A DNA stretch of 64,000 bases from Paraflavitalea sp966211765 (GTDB lineage: Bacteria > Bacteroidota > Bacteroidia > Chitinophagales > Chitinophagaceae): positions 1 to 64,000 of the forward strand of contig CBIHOV010000026.1 in assembly GCA_966211765.1 (NCBI GenBank). The letters are read 5' to 3'. Position numbers and translations under genes: made by a program. Within the stretch, counting starts at the first letter, position 1. Every line of letters begins with the position of its first letter. The notes under the pieces were generated by a model. It did not search any database, had not been told where the DNA came from, and saw nothing but the letters and a program-made list of their open reading frames with translations. Shown one piece after another: positions 6,919 to 15,375 of the stretch.

Positions 6919-9714
6919 TTATAAGGAATAATTAAATGTAGCATTGATGGCAGTACCGAATTTGCGGGTAAAACGGTAAGGATCCGCAGTCTTCTGGTAG
7001 CTGTCTTTACCATTGGCATTCTGGTAGAAGTACTGCGTACGGTTCAATATATCTGATACGTTTACGCGTATCTCACCTTTGGTTTTAAGGATCTTCTTCG
7101 CAATTTGAAAATCCAATACCGGCCTGGGGGCTTCATAAATATCCGGAGAACCGGCGCCTGCACTGATATCACCTACCAGGTAGATACGCTCACCGATCTG
7201 GTTAAACAATACAGTAGCATTCAAACCATGCTTGGGCAGGTCATACATCAACCCCAGGTTGATCAGGTAGGGCGACTGTCCCTGCATCGGCCTGTCGATC
7301 TTAATATTTTGAGCGTCAGATTTTACCTTACTGGAGATATAAGCAGCATTACCCTGGAAAGTAAAATTCTTCAGCGCCGGAACAAAATCAAGCTTCTTAC
7401 GGATCTCAACTTCTACGCCATAAGAAGTAGCCTGATCAGGATTCTGGTAGTTGAACGTGCTGGCGCCACCGCTACCTTCACTGTAGATCTGCTCAATAGG
7501 TTTATCAAAATATTTGTAGAACACACCTAATGTAAACACCTCACCACCTTTGGGGTACAACTCATAACGAAGGTCTACGTTGGTAGCTTTTGTCCTTTTC
7601 AGGTCAGGATTACCCTGCACAGAAGCATTCAGCTCAAAATCATACAGGTTCAGGAAAGAAAGCTCCCGAAGTTCCGGCCTGATCACTGTTTGAGAACCCG
7701 ACAGGCGGATATTTGTCTTTGGCGTCAGCTTATAAGTAGCATTGAAACCAGGAAGGAAGTCCCTTACTTCAGTATGTGTATGACGGGGGTCTGATGTTTT
7801 AACGCTGCCCACCAATTGATCATAATTCTCTACCCGCACACCCCATACAAAGCGGAATGCATCGGAGAACTGGTTGTCAAATTGAATGAAACCAGCATTC
7901 AGGATCGTGTTGGCCAGGTAACGGAAAGAGTTTCCCTTGATGGCATCAAAAGCGATCTTGTTGCTGCCAGGAGACCCATCGCCAAAATTACCAGGTGCAA
8001 ATACCTGATCGGCCGGCAATTGACGCAAAGCATCATTATCAACAGGCAGATAATTAGCAAACAACTTGGCATCATACAGGCGGTCCTTCACCTGAAACAT
8101 ATAACCAGCTTTTACTGTTTGCTTTTGTCCAAACAGGTTGAAATTATAAGCAAGGTCGCCACCGGCTGTATAGATATAGTCACTCAGGTTTTGAAAAATG
8201 CGGCTGCCGCTTTCCTGAGAAAGGCTATTGGCCAGTTGCAAGCGGTATACATCCTGGGAACCCTGGTTACGCACATAAGATATACGTCGTTGATCGGGGC
8301 TATAGCCATCCAGGATATTGAAAGATCCATACCACTTCAGCTTCAGAGCAGGCAGAATACCGTGCTCACCCGTGATCTGCGTGGTAACGAACGTATTTTG
8401 CTTAAAAGTTAATTCAGAAGATTTTACTTCATTCTTCCGGTCCAGATCAAGCCCGGCCCTATCGGTAAAGTAATTGGCAGTATTAACATTGGCAATTGCC
8501 TTTAAAGAAATCTTATTGGTAGGGTTGATCACCATGCTCAAACTTCCCAAAGCACCCAACGTTACATCCTGTGCATAACGATCATCTTCATAATCATAAT
8601 TATAGCTGATAATATTACCGCTGAAACTATTCCGGCGGTTCATCATCTTTATTATACGGTTGCTCTTATTATAGACCACACCAAATGTTCCACCAACAGT
8701 CTTGTTGAAAAGCTTGGTATTGAAACCACCATTTGCCTGGAATGAAACATTGAGTGGAGCAGTAGCTTGCTCTGCTGTCCAGATATTGGGCATTGATTTT
8801 CCCAACTCTGTTTTTTGCGAACGGCTCAGGTTATCAAAGTCTGTCTTCGTTTTGTAACCCATAGGCAGGTTTCTGAAACCATCATCAATACCCAGCCAGT
8901 CTGTTTTTCCACCCTTCACTTTGTAAAAATCCTTACCAATTGTTTGTGTATTAAAACCCGTACCGATCTGTACATTGAAGAAGTTTTGCGAAGGAATGTC
9001 TTTTGTATTTACCTGTATAAGTCCACCTGCCCATTCTCCCGGATATTCAGGAAGGAAAGCTTTATTGATAATAATATTATCAATCATGGGAGCAGGTATC
9101 AGGTCAAAGGAGAATGTTTTACGGTCAGGCTCTGTGCTGGTAAGCAGGATACCATTCAGCATAGCCTGGTTATACCTGTCGGCCAAGCCTCTAATCACCA
9201 GGAATTTTCCATCCTGTAAGCTGGCGCCCGGTGTTCTTTTCAATACATCACCCGTGTTTCTGTCTGGAGAACGGCGAATGGTTTCAGCAGAAACCACAGA
9301 GGCAACCGTACCTGTATTTTTCTGGAAAGCAATGACAGAGTTAACCGTTTCAAGGCGTGCAGGGGTACGGCGGCTGGTAACAGTTACTGAACTCAGCTCG
9401 GCACCACCTTTTTCCATCACGATAGACACTTCATTTACCTGGCCGGCGGTTGTCTCTACCTCACTCAGCACCTTGGCAGCATAACCTACAGCAGTAAATG
9501 TTAATTCATATTTTTGGCCGGTAGGAAGCGAAAGGGTGAATCGACCTTCAACGTCGGAAGTGGTACCTCCGGGCGCGCCGGTGATCTTGATAGATACACC
9601 CTGCAGAGGTTCATTTTTACTGTTCAGGACTTTACCGCTTATTTTTCCGGTCTGGGCAAAAGAAACAAAGGCTACAAAAATAAATGCCACTAACAAGAAG
9701 TACTTTTTGCTCAC
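6919..9714 (-). CDS. TonB-dependent outer-membrane receptor with CarboxypepD-reg-like domain
   Basis: This 931-residue protein has a signal peptide (residues 1-21) and a carboxypeptidase-like regulatory domain (about 22-110, GKISGKVLNSKNEPLQGVSIKI). The plug domain follows (about 125-235, with RTPGASLQDGKFLVIRGLADRY and YPGEWAGGLIQVNTKD), then a large beta barrel ending in the aromatic-hydrophobic strand ATFNYSL. It imports a ligand across the outer membrane using TonB-ExbBD energy. The beta-helix lipoprotein follows in the same operon. Upstream sit a perfect -7 element and two arrays of 11-bp-phased direct repeats like Pho boxes, and the next genes are a phosphate porin and PiT transporter. 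Uptake of a phosphorus compound is therefore likely, but this is inference from context. Confidence 0.92.
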   Translation of the reverse strand: MSKKYFLLVAFIFVAFVSFAQTGKISGKVLNSKNEPLQGVSIKITGAPGGTTSDVEGRFTLSLPTGQKYELTFTAVGYAAKVLSEVETTAGQVNEVSIVMEKGGAELSSVTVTSRRTPARLETVNSVIAFQKNTGTVASVVSAETIRRSPDRNTGDVLKRTPGASLQDGKFLVIRGLADRYNQAMLNGILLTSTEPDRKTFSFDLIPAPMIDNIIINKAFLPEYPGEWAGGLIQVNTKDIPSQNFFNVQIGTGFNTQTIGKDFYKVKGGKTDWLGIDDGFRNLPMGYKTKTDFDNLSRSQKTELGKSMPNIWTAEQATAPLNVSFQANGGFNTKLFNKTVGGTFGVVYNKSNRIIKMMNRRNSFSGNIISYNYDYEDDRYAQDVTLGALGSLSMVINPTNKISLKAIANVNTANYFTDRAGLDLDRKNEVKSSELTFKQNTFVTTQITGEHGILPALKLKWYGSFNILDGYSPDQRRISYVRNQGSQDVYRLQLANSLSQESGSRIFQNLSDYIYTAGGDLAYNFNLFGQKQTVKAGYMFQVKDRLYDAKLFANYLPVDNDALRQLPADQVFAPGNFGDGSPGSNKIAFDAIKGNSFRYLANTILNAGFIQFDNQFSDAFRFVWGVRVENYDQLVGSVKTSDPRHTHTEVRDFLPGFNATYKLTPKTNIRLSGSQTVIRPELRELSFLNLYDFELNASVQGNPDLKRTKATNVDLRYELYPKGGEVFTLGVFYKYFDKPIEQIYSEGSGGASTFNYQNPDQATSYGVEVEIRKKLDFVPALKNFTFQGNAAYISSKVKSDAQNIKIDRPMQGQSPYLINLGLMYDLPKHGLNATVLFNQIGERIYLVGDISAGAGSPDIYEAPRPVLDFQIAKKILKTKGEIRVNVSDILNRTQYFYQNANGKDSYQKTADPYRFTRKFGTAINATFNYSL

Positions 9715-9736
9715 AACAGTCTATTTAATGTGCGGG

Positions 9737-9744
9737 CAAAAGTA
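9737..9744 (-). promoter_or_regulatory. -7 promoter element of the TonB receptor operon
   Basis: On the minus strand this reads TACTTTTG, an exact match to the Bacteroidota -7 consensus TAnnTTTG, 22 nt upstream of the ATG. No -33 TTG is present at the usual spacing; its place is taken by the direct-repeat array at 9752-9791, as expected for an activator-dependent promoter. Confidence 0.7.
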
Positions 9745-9751
9745 TCAGCGT

Positions 9752-9791
9752 CATATTACCGCCATATTACTGTAATGTTAAGGAATTATTA
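9752..9791. promoter_or_regulatory. Candidate Pho box A (four heptamers, 11-bp period)
   Basis: Heptamers CATATTA (9752-9758), CATATTA (9763-9769), AATGTTA (9774-9780) and ATTATTA (9785-9791) are each separated by exactly 4 bp. A 7-bp repeat with a 4-bp spacer is the known architecture of PhoB boxes. The array ends 7 bp from the -7 element and covers the -33 region of the TonB receptor promoter. Confidence 0.65.
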
Positions 9792-9812
9792 ACTGCGGCT
9801 TTTTGCAGCCCC

Positions 9813-9852
9813 AATGTTACGGCAATGTTATCTTAATGTTTTCTAATTGTTA
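9813..9852. promoter_or_regulatory. Candidate Pho box B (four heptamers, 11-bp period)
   Basis: Heptamers AATGTTA (9813-9819), AATGTTA (9824-9830), AATGTTT (9835-9841) and ATTGTTA (9846-9852) have 4-bp spacers throughout. Orientation matches box A. It lies farther upstream in the same intergenic region, a plausible second activator site. Confidence 0.65.
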
Positions 9853-9921
9853 CCAATTGTGCAAAAGGGCATTTATTTAACTCAAAAAGGTATTTGGCAC
9901 AGCATGTCCCGGTCAATATCC

Positions 9922-11232
9922 TTAAAATCTGAATTGCAACCGGCAGGTGAAAACATTCGCACTTTGATTGGATGAATAAGCAGGCAAAGTAGTTGATTCG
10001 TTCTTCACGATATCATACCACAACATCAGTTTGAGGTGTTCATCTATATAATAATTATATCCAAAGCTCCAGGTATCATAGCGGATATTGGCTGCAGTAA
10101 TATTGGTGCCCGCCGCTCCGATCTCTCTGCCCTTTACTTCCGTGTTCGGATCATACCAATCGTACTTAACACCCACCTGGTGTTTTTTATTCACGATGTT
10201 CTGCAGGAAATAAAAGAAAGCCCCATTAAACTTCCTTATATAATAAGGAGTAGTAAGTAACAGGCCGGGCGTTTCTGTATCATTGGCCGTGGCGGTTTGT
10301 GTTCCCCACCAATATTCACCACGCAACTCAGTAGCTCCCCAGGCATGCTTAAGCTTCCACTGCATGTCTACACCCCGGTAATCACGCGGCGCTTCACTAT
10401 ACAGGTTGTCTTCTGAAGAATCTATCACAAACTGCTTCTTCCCATTATCTGTTCCAGTACTGTATACATATTTATTGTTCTGGATAAACCCGCCTTGCAG
10501 CAACGATACACCCGCAGATACCGATAATTTTTGCGTTAAAGGATAAGGCTTTAAGGAGAGGCGGCCGATAATATCCTTATAACTATCATATTCACCCGGT
10601 CCTGTTAAGCCCTGCCCATTAAATGCGCCGATATCCAATTTAAAATAACGCAATGGATGATTTTTTCGCCTTGGTTCAAAACTCGCCATAGCCCCCAGGT
10701 CACGTTCTGTACGCATCAATAGCTGCGACATACGCCCCCGTTCAGGAGACTCACGATCCGGAGAGCCCAGGTTTACTTCATATCCAAAGGGGCGGGCAAA
10801 CAAACCCGCCGTTAAAGAAAACAACTGCCACTTATTTTCAAAATAACGGCCCCAGAAATCACGTACAAAAAGCCCCCGCTCTGTACCATCCACCTGAAAC
10901 ACCAGGTGCACCGATGGCTGATCAAGATCATTGAGCCGTACATAATCAAACCGCAGCCGCCCCCGGCGCAGGCTAAAACGGTTATTTGATTGTGGAGCAA
11001 AATTGCCCCCATTAAAACTTTCCGCCCCTTTTTTGCTGGCCACCTGGAACTGCGGTTGCAAATACCCGCTTATCTGGATCCGGTCAAACTTTTTATAAAT
11101 GGACAGCAGACCCTTGCCAACTTCCGTTGTAGTGTCCATCATATCCGTTAAAAATTGTGCTTCAACTACTTGTGTTGCAAACAGTAGTGATACAAAAAAT
11201 CCGGTGCGGCAAGTACGTAACAATAAGTTCAT
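9922..11232 (-). CDS. Phosphate-selective porin O/P family protein
   Basis: Starting at ATG 11232 gives a 436-residue protein with a signal peptide (MNLLLRTCRTGFFVSLLFATQVVEAQ). A longer TTG start at 11253 would overlap the promoter. The mature part is a 16-strand-type beta barrel of the OprO/OprP family: RFSLRRGRLRFDY, DFWGRYFENKW, and LTAGLFARPFGYE leading into SPDRESPERG, ending in FTCRLQFRF. Family members form anion channels for phosphate or polyphosphate in the outer membrane. It is divergent from the DUF47-PiT operon, and the shared spacer holds a candidate Pho box next to its -7 element, so coordinate induction by phosphate limitation is likely. Confidence 0.9.
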   Translation of the reverse strand: MNLLLRTCRTGFFVSLLFATQVVEAQFLTDMMDTTTEVGKGLLSIYKKFDRIQISGYLQPQFQVASKKGAESFNGGNFAPQSNNRFSLRRGRLRFDYVRLNDLDQPSVHLVFQVDGTERGLFVRDFWGRYFENKWQLFSLTAGLFARPFGYEVNLGSPDRESPERGRMSQLLMRTERDLGAMASFEPRRKNHPLRYFKLDIGAFNGQGLTGPGEYDSYKDIIGRLSLKPYPLTQKLSVSAGVSLLQGGFIQNNKYVYSTGTDNGKKQFVIDSSEDNLYSEAPRDYRGVDMQWKLKHAWGATELRGEYWWGTQTATANDTETPGLLLTTPYYIRKFNGAFFYFLQNIVNKKHQVGVKYDWYDPNTEVKGREIGAAGTNITAANIRYDTWSFGYNYYIDEHLKLMLWYDIVKNESTTLPAYSSNQSANVFTCRLQFRF

Positions 11233-11250
11233 ATATTCATAACATTGGCG

Positions 11251-11258
11251 CAAAGGTA
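11251..11258 (-). promoter_or_regulatory. -7 promoter element of the porin gene
   Basis: The minus strand reads TACCTTTG, a perfect TAnnTTTG match, 18 nt upstream of ATG 11232. It decides the start codon, since a TTG start at 11253 would lie inside it. The -33 position lacks TTG and is replaced by the repeat at 11277-11294. Confidence 0.7.
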
Positions 11259-11276
11259 GTTTGGATTAAAAAAGCT

Positions 11277-11294
11277 ATTGTTAAGAAATTATTA
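11277..11294. promoter_or_regulatory. Candidate Pho box C in the porin / PiT divergent spacer
   Basis: ATTGTTA (11277-11283) and ATTATTA (11288-11294) are separated by 4 bp, the same 11-bp phasing, sequence and orientation relative to the minus-strand gene as boxes A and B. It lies 18 bp upstream of the porin -7 element. Confidence 0.55.
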
Positions 11295-11331
11295 CCAATT
11301 TGCCTCCACCTTTACAGTAGGGTATTAGTTC

Positions 11332-11339
11332 TATTTTTG
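11332..11339 (+). promoter_or_regulatory. -7 promoter element of the DUF47-PiT operon
   Basis: TATTTTTG matches TAnnTTTG exactly and ends 20 nt before ATG 11360. No TTG occurs at the normal -33 spacing. Box C is 37 bp upstream and could serve this promoter too. Confidence 0.6.
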
Positions 11340-11359
11340 CCACCAAATAATACTGGGAT

Positions 11360-12007
11360 ATGGGTTTAAACTCGATAATGAAGATTTTCATGCCGAAAGA
11401 CAAGATCTTCTACACACTGTTCGAACAGGTTGCTGTAACAGTGGCACAGATGGGCAGCTTAATGAAAGATGTAGTAACTGAACCTGATTATGATAAACGG
11501 GCAGCCATCATAGCCCAGATTGAGGATATGGAGCATGTGAATGACGATTACACCCATAAGATATTTACCGAGTTGGGCCGCAATTTCATTACCCCCTTCG
11601 ATCGGGAAGACATTCACTACCTGGCCACTGCCCTCGATGATATTTGCGATTATATCTTCGCTTCCGCCAAAAAGATCAACTTCTATAAAGTAAATCCCAA
11701 CGATCAGGGTATCCAGAAAATGGCGGATCTGATCGAACAAGCTTCCGAGCAGATCAAAAATGCCGTATTCGAACTGCGCAACATGCGCAATATGAGGGCC
11801 ATAACAGATGCTCTCGTAAAGGTCAACAGTATTGAAAATCAGGCAGATGACATCTTCGACATGAGTATCGACCGCCTCTTTGAAACAGAGCCCGATGCCA
11901 AAGAAGTGATCAAGAAAAGGGAAATTTACCAGGTAATGGAGATCGTAACCGACAAGTGTGAAGATGCAGGCAATGTGATCGAGTCCATTATTATCAAATA
12001 CGCCTAA
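11360..12007 (+). CDS. DUF47 / PhoU-like protein
   Basis: This 215-residue all-helical protein is of the PhoU_div (DUF47) family, recognised by MPKDKIFYTLFEQ near the start, repeated acidic E/D-rich helices, and HYLATALDDICDYI (about 91-104). DUF47 proteins are coded next to PiT phosphate permeases and are thought to modulate their activity, as PhoU does for Pst; metal binding through the acidic helices is known for PhoU relatives. Here the PiT gene follows 77 nt later on the same strand. ATG 11360 is preferred because family members usually carry the short lead MxLNSIxKxFMPKD. Confidence 0.92.
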   Translation: MGLNSIMKIFMPKDKIFYTLFEQVAVTVAQMGSLMKDVVTEPDYDKRAAIIAQIEDMEHVNDDYTHKIFTELGRNFITPFDREDIHYLATALDDICDYIFASAKKINFYKVNPNDQGIQKMADLIEQASEQIKNAVFELRNMRNMRAITDALVKVNSIENQADDIFDMSIDRLFETEPDAKEVIKKREIYQVMEIVTDKCEDAGNVIESIIIKYA

Positions 12008-12084
12008 CTAATTTGAAAACACCGGCTTCGAATAAAGGCCATTTTCAAACCAGCACCTATTTCAGGTTTTCAAATTAATTCAAT

Positions 12085-13101
12085 ATGACTTTCCTGGTTG
12101 TTATCATCATACTGGCCCTGGTATTTGATTATATCAATGGATTTCATGATGCTGCCAATTCCATTGCCACCATCGTTTCTACCAAAGTACTTACGCCCTT
12201 TCAGGCGGTAATTTGGGCAGCCGTATTCAACTTCGCCGCCTACTTTATCGCCAAATACTGGATCGGAGAGTTCAAGATTGGGATGTCCTTTGCCAAATCC
12301 ATCAATGAACATTTCATCACCCTGCCCGTGATCTTTTCGGCCCTGGTAGCCGCTATTGCCTGGAACCTGCTCACCTGGTGGTTTGGCATACCATCCTCTT
12401 CCTCCCATACCCTGCTGGGTGGTTTCATGGGAGCAGCATTGGCCCACGTAGGCGCCCTATCACAAGGAGGTTATAGCGTTATTAATTATAAGGTAGTAGT
12501 TCCCATCTTCCTGTTTATATTCGGTGCACCCCTTATCGGTATGATCGTAGCCCTCATCATCACCCTTATTATTGTCAATCTCTGCCGCAAGGCCAATCCA
12601 TACAAGGCTGAAAGTTGGTTCCGCCGCCTGCAGCTCGTCTCTTCTGCCCTTTTTAGTCTTGGCCACGGTAGCAACGATGCCCAAAAAGTATTGGGATTGA
12701 TTGCCGCAGCCATGGTAGCCAATGGCAGCCTCGACAGTGTAAAAAATGTGCCCAATTGGGTGCCCCTCGCCTGCTTTACCGCCATTGCCTTCGGAACCAT
12801 GAGCGGTGGCTGGAAGATCGTGAAGACCATGGGCTCCCGCATCACTAAGGTAACCCCGCTGGAAGGTGTTGCTGCCGAAACAGCCGGCGCCGCCACCCTC
12901 TTTTTCGCAGAACACCTTAGTATACCTGTAAGTACTACCCATACCATCACCGGTGCCATCATGGGCGTAGGCGCTACCAAACGTTTATCTGCCGTTCGCT
13001 GGGGTGTTACCATCAACCTCCTGTGGGCCTGGATACTCACCATTCCCGTGAGCGCCCTCCTGGCAGCCATCGTTTATTACATTGTAAAATTATTTGTATA
13101 A
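12085..13101 (+). CDS. PiT-family inorganic phosphate transporter
   Basis: This 338-residue integral membrane protein has about ten hydrophobic segments. The two inverted PiT signatures are visible: GFHDAANSIATIVST near residue 19 and GHGSNDAQKVLG near 194, followed in the second half by PVSTTHTITGAIMGVG. PiT carriers move metal-phosphate or sodium/proton-coupled phosphate across the inner membrane. It is the second gene of the DUF47-PiT operon and, with the porin on the opposite strand, completes an outer-to-inner-membrane route for phosphate. Confidence 0.95.
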   Translation: MTFLVVIIILALVFDYINGFHDAANSIATIVSTKVLTPFQAVIWAAVFNFAAYFIAKYWIGEFKIGMSFAKSINEHFITLPVIFSALVAAIAWNLLTWWFGIPSSSSHTLLGGFMGAALAHVGALSQGGYSVINYKVVVPIFLFIFGAPLIGMIVALIITLIIVNLCRKANPYKAESWFRRLQLVSSALFSLGHGSNDAQKVLGLIAAAMVANGSLDSVKNVPNWVPLACFTAIAFGTMSGGWKIVKTMGSRITKVTPLEGVAAETAGAATLFFAEHLSIPVSTTHTITGAIMGVGATKRLSAVRWGVTINLLWAWILTIPVSALLAAIVYYIVKLFV

Positions 13102-13221
13102 GCTTTTCTGTGAGGCCCCGTACCAATACCCCCTACCGGGCCGTTTAAGTGCAGCATCATTAGAATTTTTTGCTATTTTGGCGAAGAATCAATGACTTTT
13201 GCGCATTAATAACCACGTCTA

Positions 13222-14094
13222 ATGAAAGGAATTATACTGGCAGGAGGCTCCGGAACGCGTTTGCATCCCATTACTTACGCCATCAGTAAGCAGATCATGC
13301 CTATCTACGATAAGCCCATGATCTATTATCCCCTATCCACCCTTATGCTGGCGGGTATCCGGGAAATTCTCATTATTTCCACCCCCTACGATCTGCCACA
13401 ATTCAGCAGGTTGCTCGGCGATGGCTCCAAACTCGGATTAAAATTCTCCTATGCCGAGCAGGCAGTACCCAATGGACTGGCCCAGGCCTTTGTTATTGGC
13501 GCAGATTTCATAGGGCAGGACAATGTAGCACTCGTACTGGGTGATAATGTATTTTATGGCGCCGGCCTTGGCGAACAACTCGAAAAAAACAATACCCCCG
13601 ATGGCGGCATTGTATACGCTTACCATGTAAGCGACCCCGAGCGATATGGTGTAGTAGAATTTGATAAGTCAAAACAAGTGATCTCTATTGAAGAAAAGCC
13701 TGTCACCCCCAAAAGCAACTATGCAGTGCCCGGTTTATACTTCTATGACAATGAAGTTGTGAAGATTGCCCGTGAACTGCAGCCCAGTCCAAGGGGCGAA
13801 TACGAGATCACCGATGTCAACAAAGAATACCTGCGCAGAAAAAAATTGAAAGTATCCATCCTCGACCGTGGAACCGCCTGGCTCGACACAGGCACTTTTG
13901 ATTCACTAATGCAGGCTTCACAATTTGTACAGGTCATAGAGCAGCGCCAGGGTATTAAAATAGCCTGCATCGAAGAAATAGCCTACCGCAAAGGATTTAT
14001 TTCCCGGCAACAACTTGAAGCAATGGCCCAACCCTTGCTCAAAAGTGGCTATGGACAATACCTGATGAATATCTTGAAAGAGAAAAGTGAATGA
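13222..14094 (+). CDS. rfbA: Glucose-1-phosphate thymidylyltransferase
   Basis: This 290-residue nucleotidyltransferase starts with the signature KGIILAGGSGTRLHPIT and continues with SKQIMPIYDKPMIYYPLSTLMLAGI. LVLGDNVFYG, SIEEKP and RGTAWLDTGTFDSLM follow, all typical of RmlA/RfbA. It makes dTDP-glucose from glucose-1-phosphate and dTTP, the first step of dTDP-L-rhamnose synthesis. The length is the family's usual. The rfbB, rfbC and rfbD genes that normally accompany it are absent here; the next gene is galE, so the region supplies nucleotide sugars for surface polysaccharide. Confidence 0.95.
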   Translation: MKGIILAGGSGTRLHPITYAISKQIMPIYDKPMIYYPLSTLMLAGIREILIISTPYDLPQFSRLLGDGSKLGLKFSYAEQAVPNGLAQAFVIGADFIGQDNVALVLGDNVFYGAGLGEQLEKNNTPDGGIVYAYHVSDPERYGVVEFDKSKQVISIEEKPVTPKSNYAVPGLYFYDNEVVKIARELQPSPRGEYEITDVNKEYLRRKKLKVSILDRGTAWLDTGTFDSLMQASQFVQVIEQRQGIKIACIEEIAYRKGFISRQQLEAMAQPLLKSGYGQYLMNILKEKSE

Positions 14095-14247
14095 TATATC
14101 CTAATTTGCGCTCGAGATTCACTTCCTGAACAATACCGTACCCCTTACAGGAGTTTATTGTAACTATTTTAGAAAAACAATTTTCAACCCTGGTCTTTGA
14201 TATTTCAAGGCTCTGTCAGATGACGCGGTTCCTGCTTACTGCGGCAG

Positions 14248-14278
14248 CATTGATCATTGACCACTCACCATTCACCAT
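14248..14278. repeat. Heptamer tandem repeat upstream of galE
   Basis: CATTGAT, CATTGAC, CACTCAC and CATTCAC occur end to end (14248-14275), followed by a partial CAT. The array ends 3 nt before the galE start codon, so it would form the mRNA leader. Confidence 0.6.
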
Positions 14279-14281
14279 AAG

Positions 14282-15337
14282 ATGAGTAAAATTCTTGTTA
14301 CAGGCGGATGTGGCTATATCGGTTCGCATACCATTGTAGACCTGGTAGAAAACGGATTTGAAGTTATTTCAGTAGATAATAACTCCCGTTCCAGCCCACG
14401 TATTTTTGAAGGCATTGAAAAGATTACCGGCAAAAAGATCAAAAACTATAAAGTAGACCTTTGTAATTTTGATGACACCTTTGCCATTTTCCAGGAAAAC
14501 GAAGACATTACCGGTATCATCCACTTTGCTGCCTTCAAAGCAGTGGGCGAATCCGTTGAGCAGCCCCTCATGTATTTTGAGAACAACCTGGTTTCCCTGA
14601 TCAACCTGCTCAAATGCGTGCAGGAATTCAACATACCCCATTTCGTATTCTCTTCTTCCTGTACCGTATATGGTAATCCCGATAAGATACCCGTTACGGA
14701 AACCACTCCACCCAAACCAGCAGAATCGCCTTATGGCTATACCAAGCAAATGGGTGAGCAGATCATCAATGAATTTTCCAAAGCCAATGCCGCCCAGTGC
14801 GTGCTCCTGCGCTATTTCAACCCCGTAGGCGCCCACCCCTCTATCATGATCGGTGAACTGCCCATCGGCAAACCCGCCAACCTGGTACCCGCCATTACCC
14901 AAACCGCCATCGGCAAATTGCCCCTGATGCAGGTATATGGGGATGATTATGATACCCGCGATGGCTCTTGTGTACGCGATTTCATCCATGTAAGCGATAT
15001 TTCCCATGCCCACACCCTGGCCATACAATTCCTGGAACAGGGCAAAAGCTCCAAGCGCTGCGAAGTATTCAACCTCGGCAGTGGCAATGGTTTCACCGTT
15101 CTCGAAGCAATCAAGACCTTTGAGAAAGTAAGTGGTGTACACCTCAACTATGTGATCGGCCCCCGCCGTCCAGGTGATGTGATCGCCATTTATGCCAACA
15201 ATGACTTTGCCGTAAAAACACTGGGCTGGAAACTAAAATATTCCCTGGAAGATATGCTGCTTACCGCCTGGAAATGGGAACAGCGTCTCAAAACTGACGA
15301 AAAATTCTACCAGAGCAAACCAGCCGACCTGAATTAA
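14282..15337 (+). CDS. galE: UDP-glucose 4-epimerase
   Basis: This 351-residue extended short-chain dehydrogenase has the NAD-binding GGCGYIGSH (residues 8-16), the catalytic Ser within SSSCTVYG (about 124-131) and the YGYTK catalytic Tyr151/Lys155 pair. RYFNPVGAHPS and YDTRDGSCVRDFIHVSD, which are diagnostic of GalE, follow. It interconverts UDP-glucose and UDP-galactose. A heptamer tandem repeat lies directly before the start codon. The transketolase gene follows so closely that its upstream frame overlaps the galE stop, but that gene has its own promoter. Confidence 0.95.
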   Translation: MSKILVTGGCGYIGSHTIVDLVENGFEVISVDNNSRSSPRIFEGIEKITGKKIKNYKVDLCNFDDTFAIFQENEDITGIIHFAAFKAVGESVEQPLMYFENNLVSLINLLKCVQEFNIPHFVFSSSCTVYGNPDKIPVTETTPPKPAESPYGYTKQMGEQIINEFSKANAAQCVLLRYFNPVGAHPSIMIGELPIGKPANLVPAITQTAIGKLPLMQVYGDDYDTRDGSCVRDFIHVSDISHAHTLAIQFLEQGKSSKRCEVFNLGSGNGFTVLEAIKTFEKVSGVHLNYVIGPRRPGDVIAIYANNDFAVKTLGWKLKYSLEDMLLTAWKWEQRLKTDEKFYQSKPADLN

Positions 15338-15349
15338 TGCGGAAGGGTA

Positions 15350-15357
15350 TATATTTG
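15350..15357 (+). promoter_or_regulatory. -7 promoter element of the transketolase subunit gene
   Basis: TATATTTG matches TAnnTTTG exactly, 12 bp after the galE stop and 18 nt before ATG 15376. It supports the downstream start and independent transcription. Confidence 0.6.
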
Positions 15358-15375
15358 CACCACCAAATTTTGACC

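Noticed and set aside
13113..13143. GGCCC/GGGCC inverted repeat after the PiT gene, considered as a terminator
   Set aside because: The stem is only 5 bp with a loop of about 20 nt and no T run follows.
14369..15142. Long open frame antisense to galE
   Set aside because: It has no recognisable domain, and the opposite strand encodes an unmistakable GalE with the normal length. Long antisense frames arise from codon bias.
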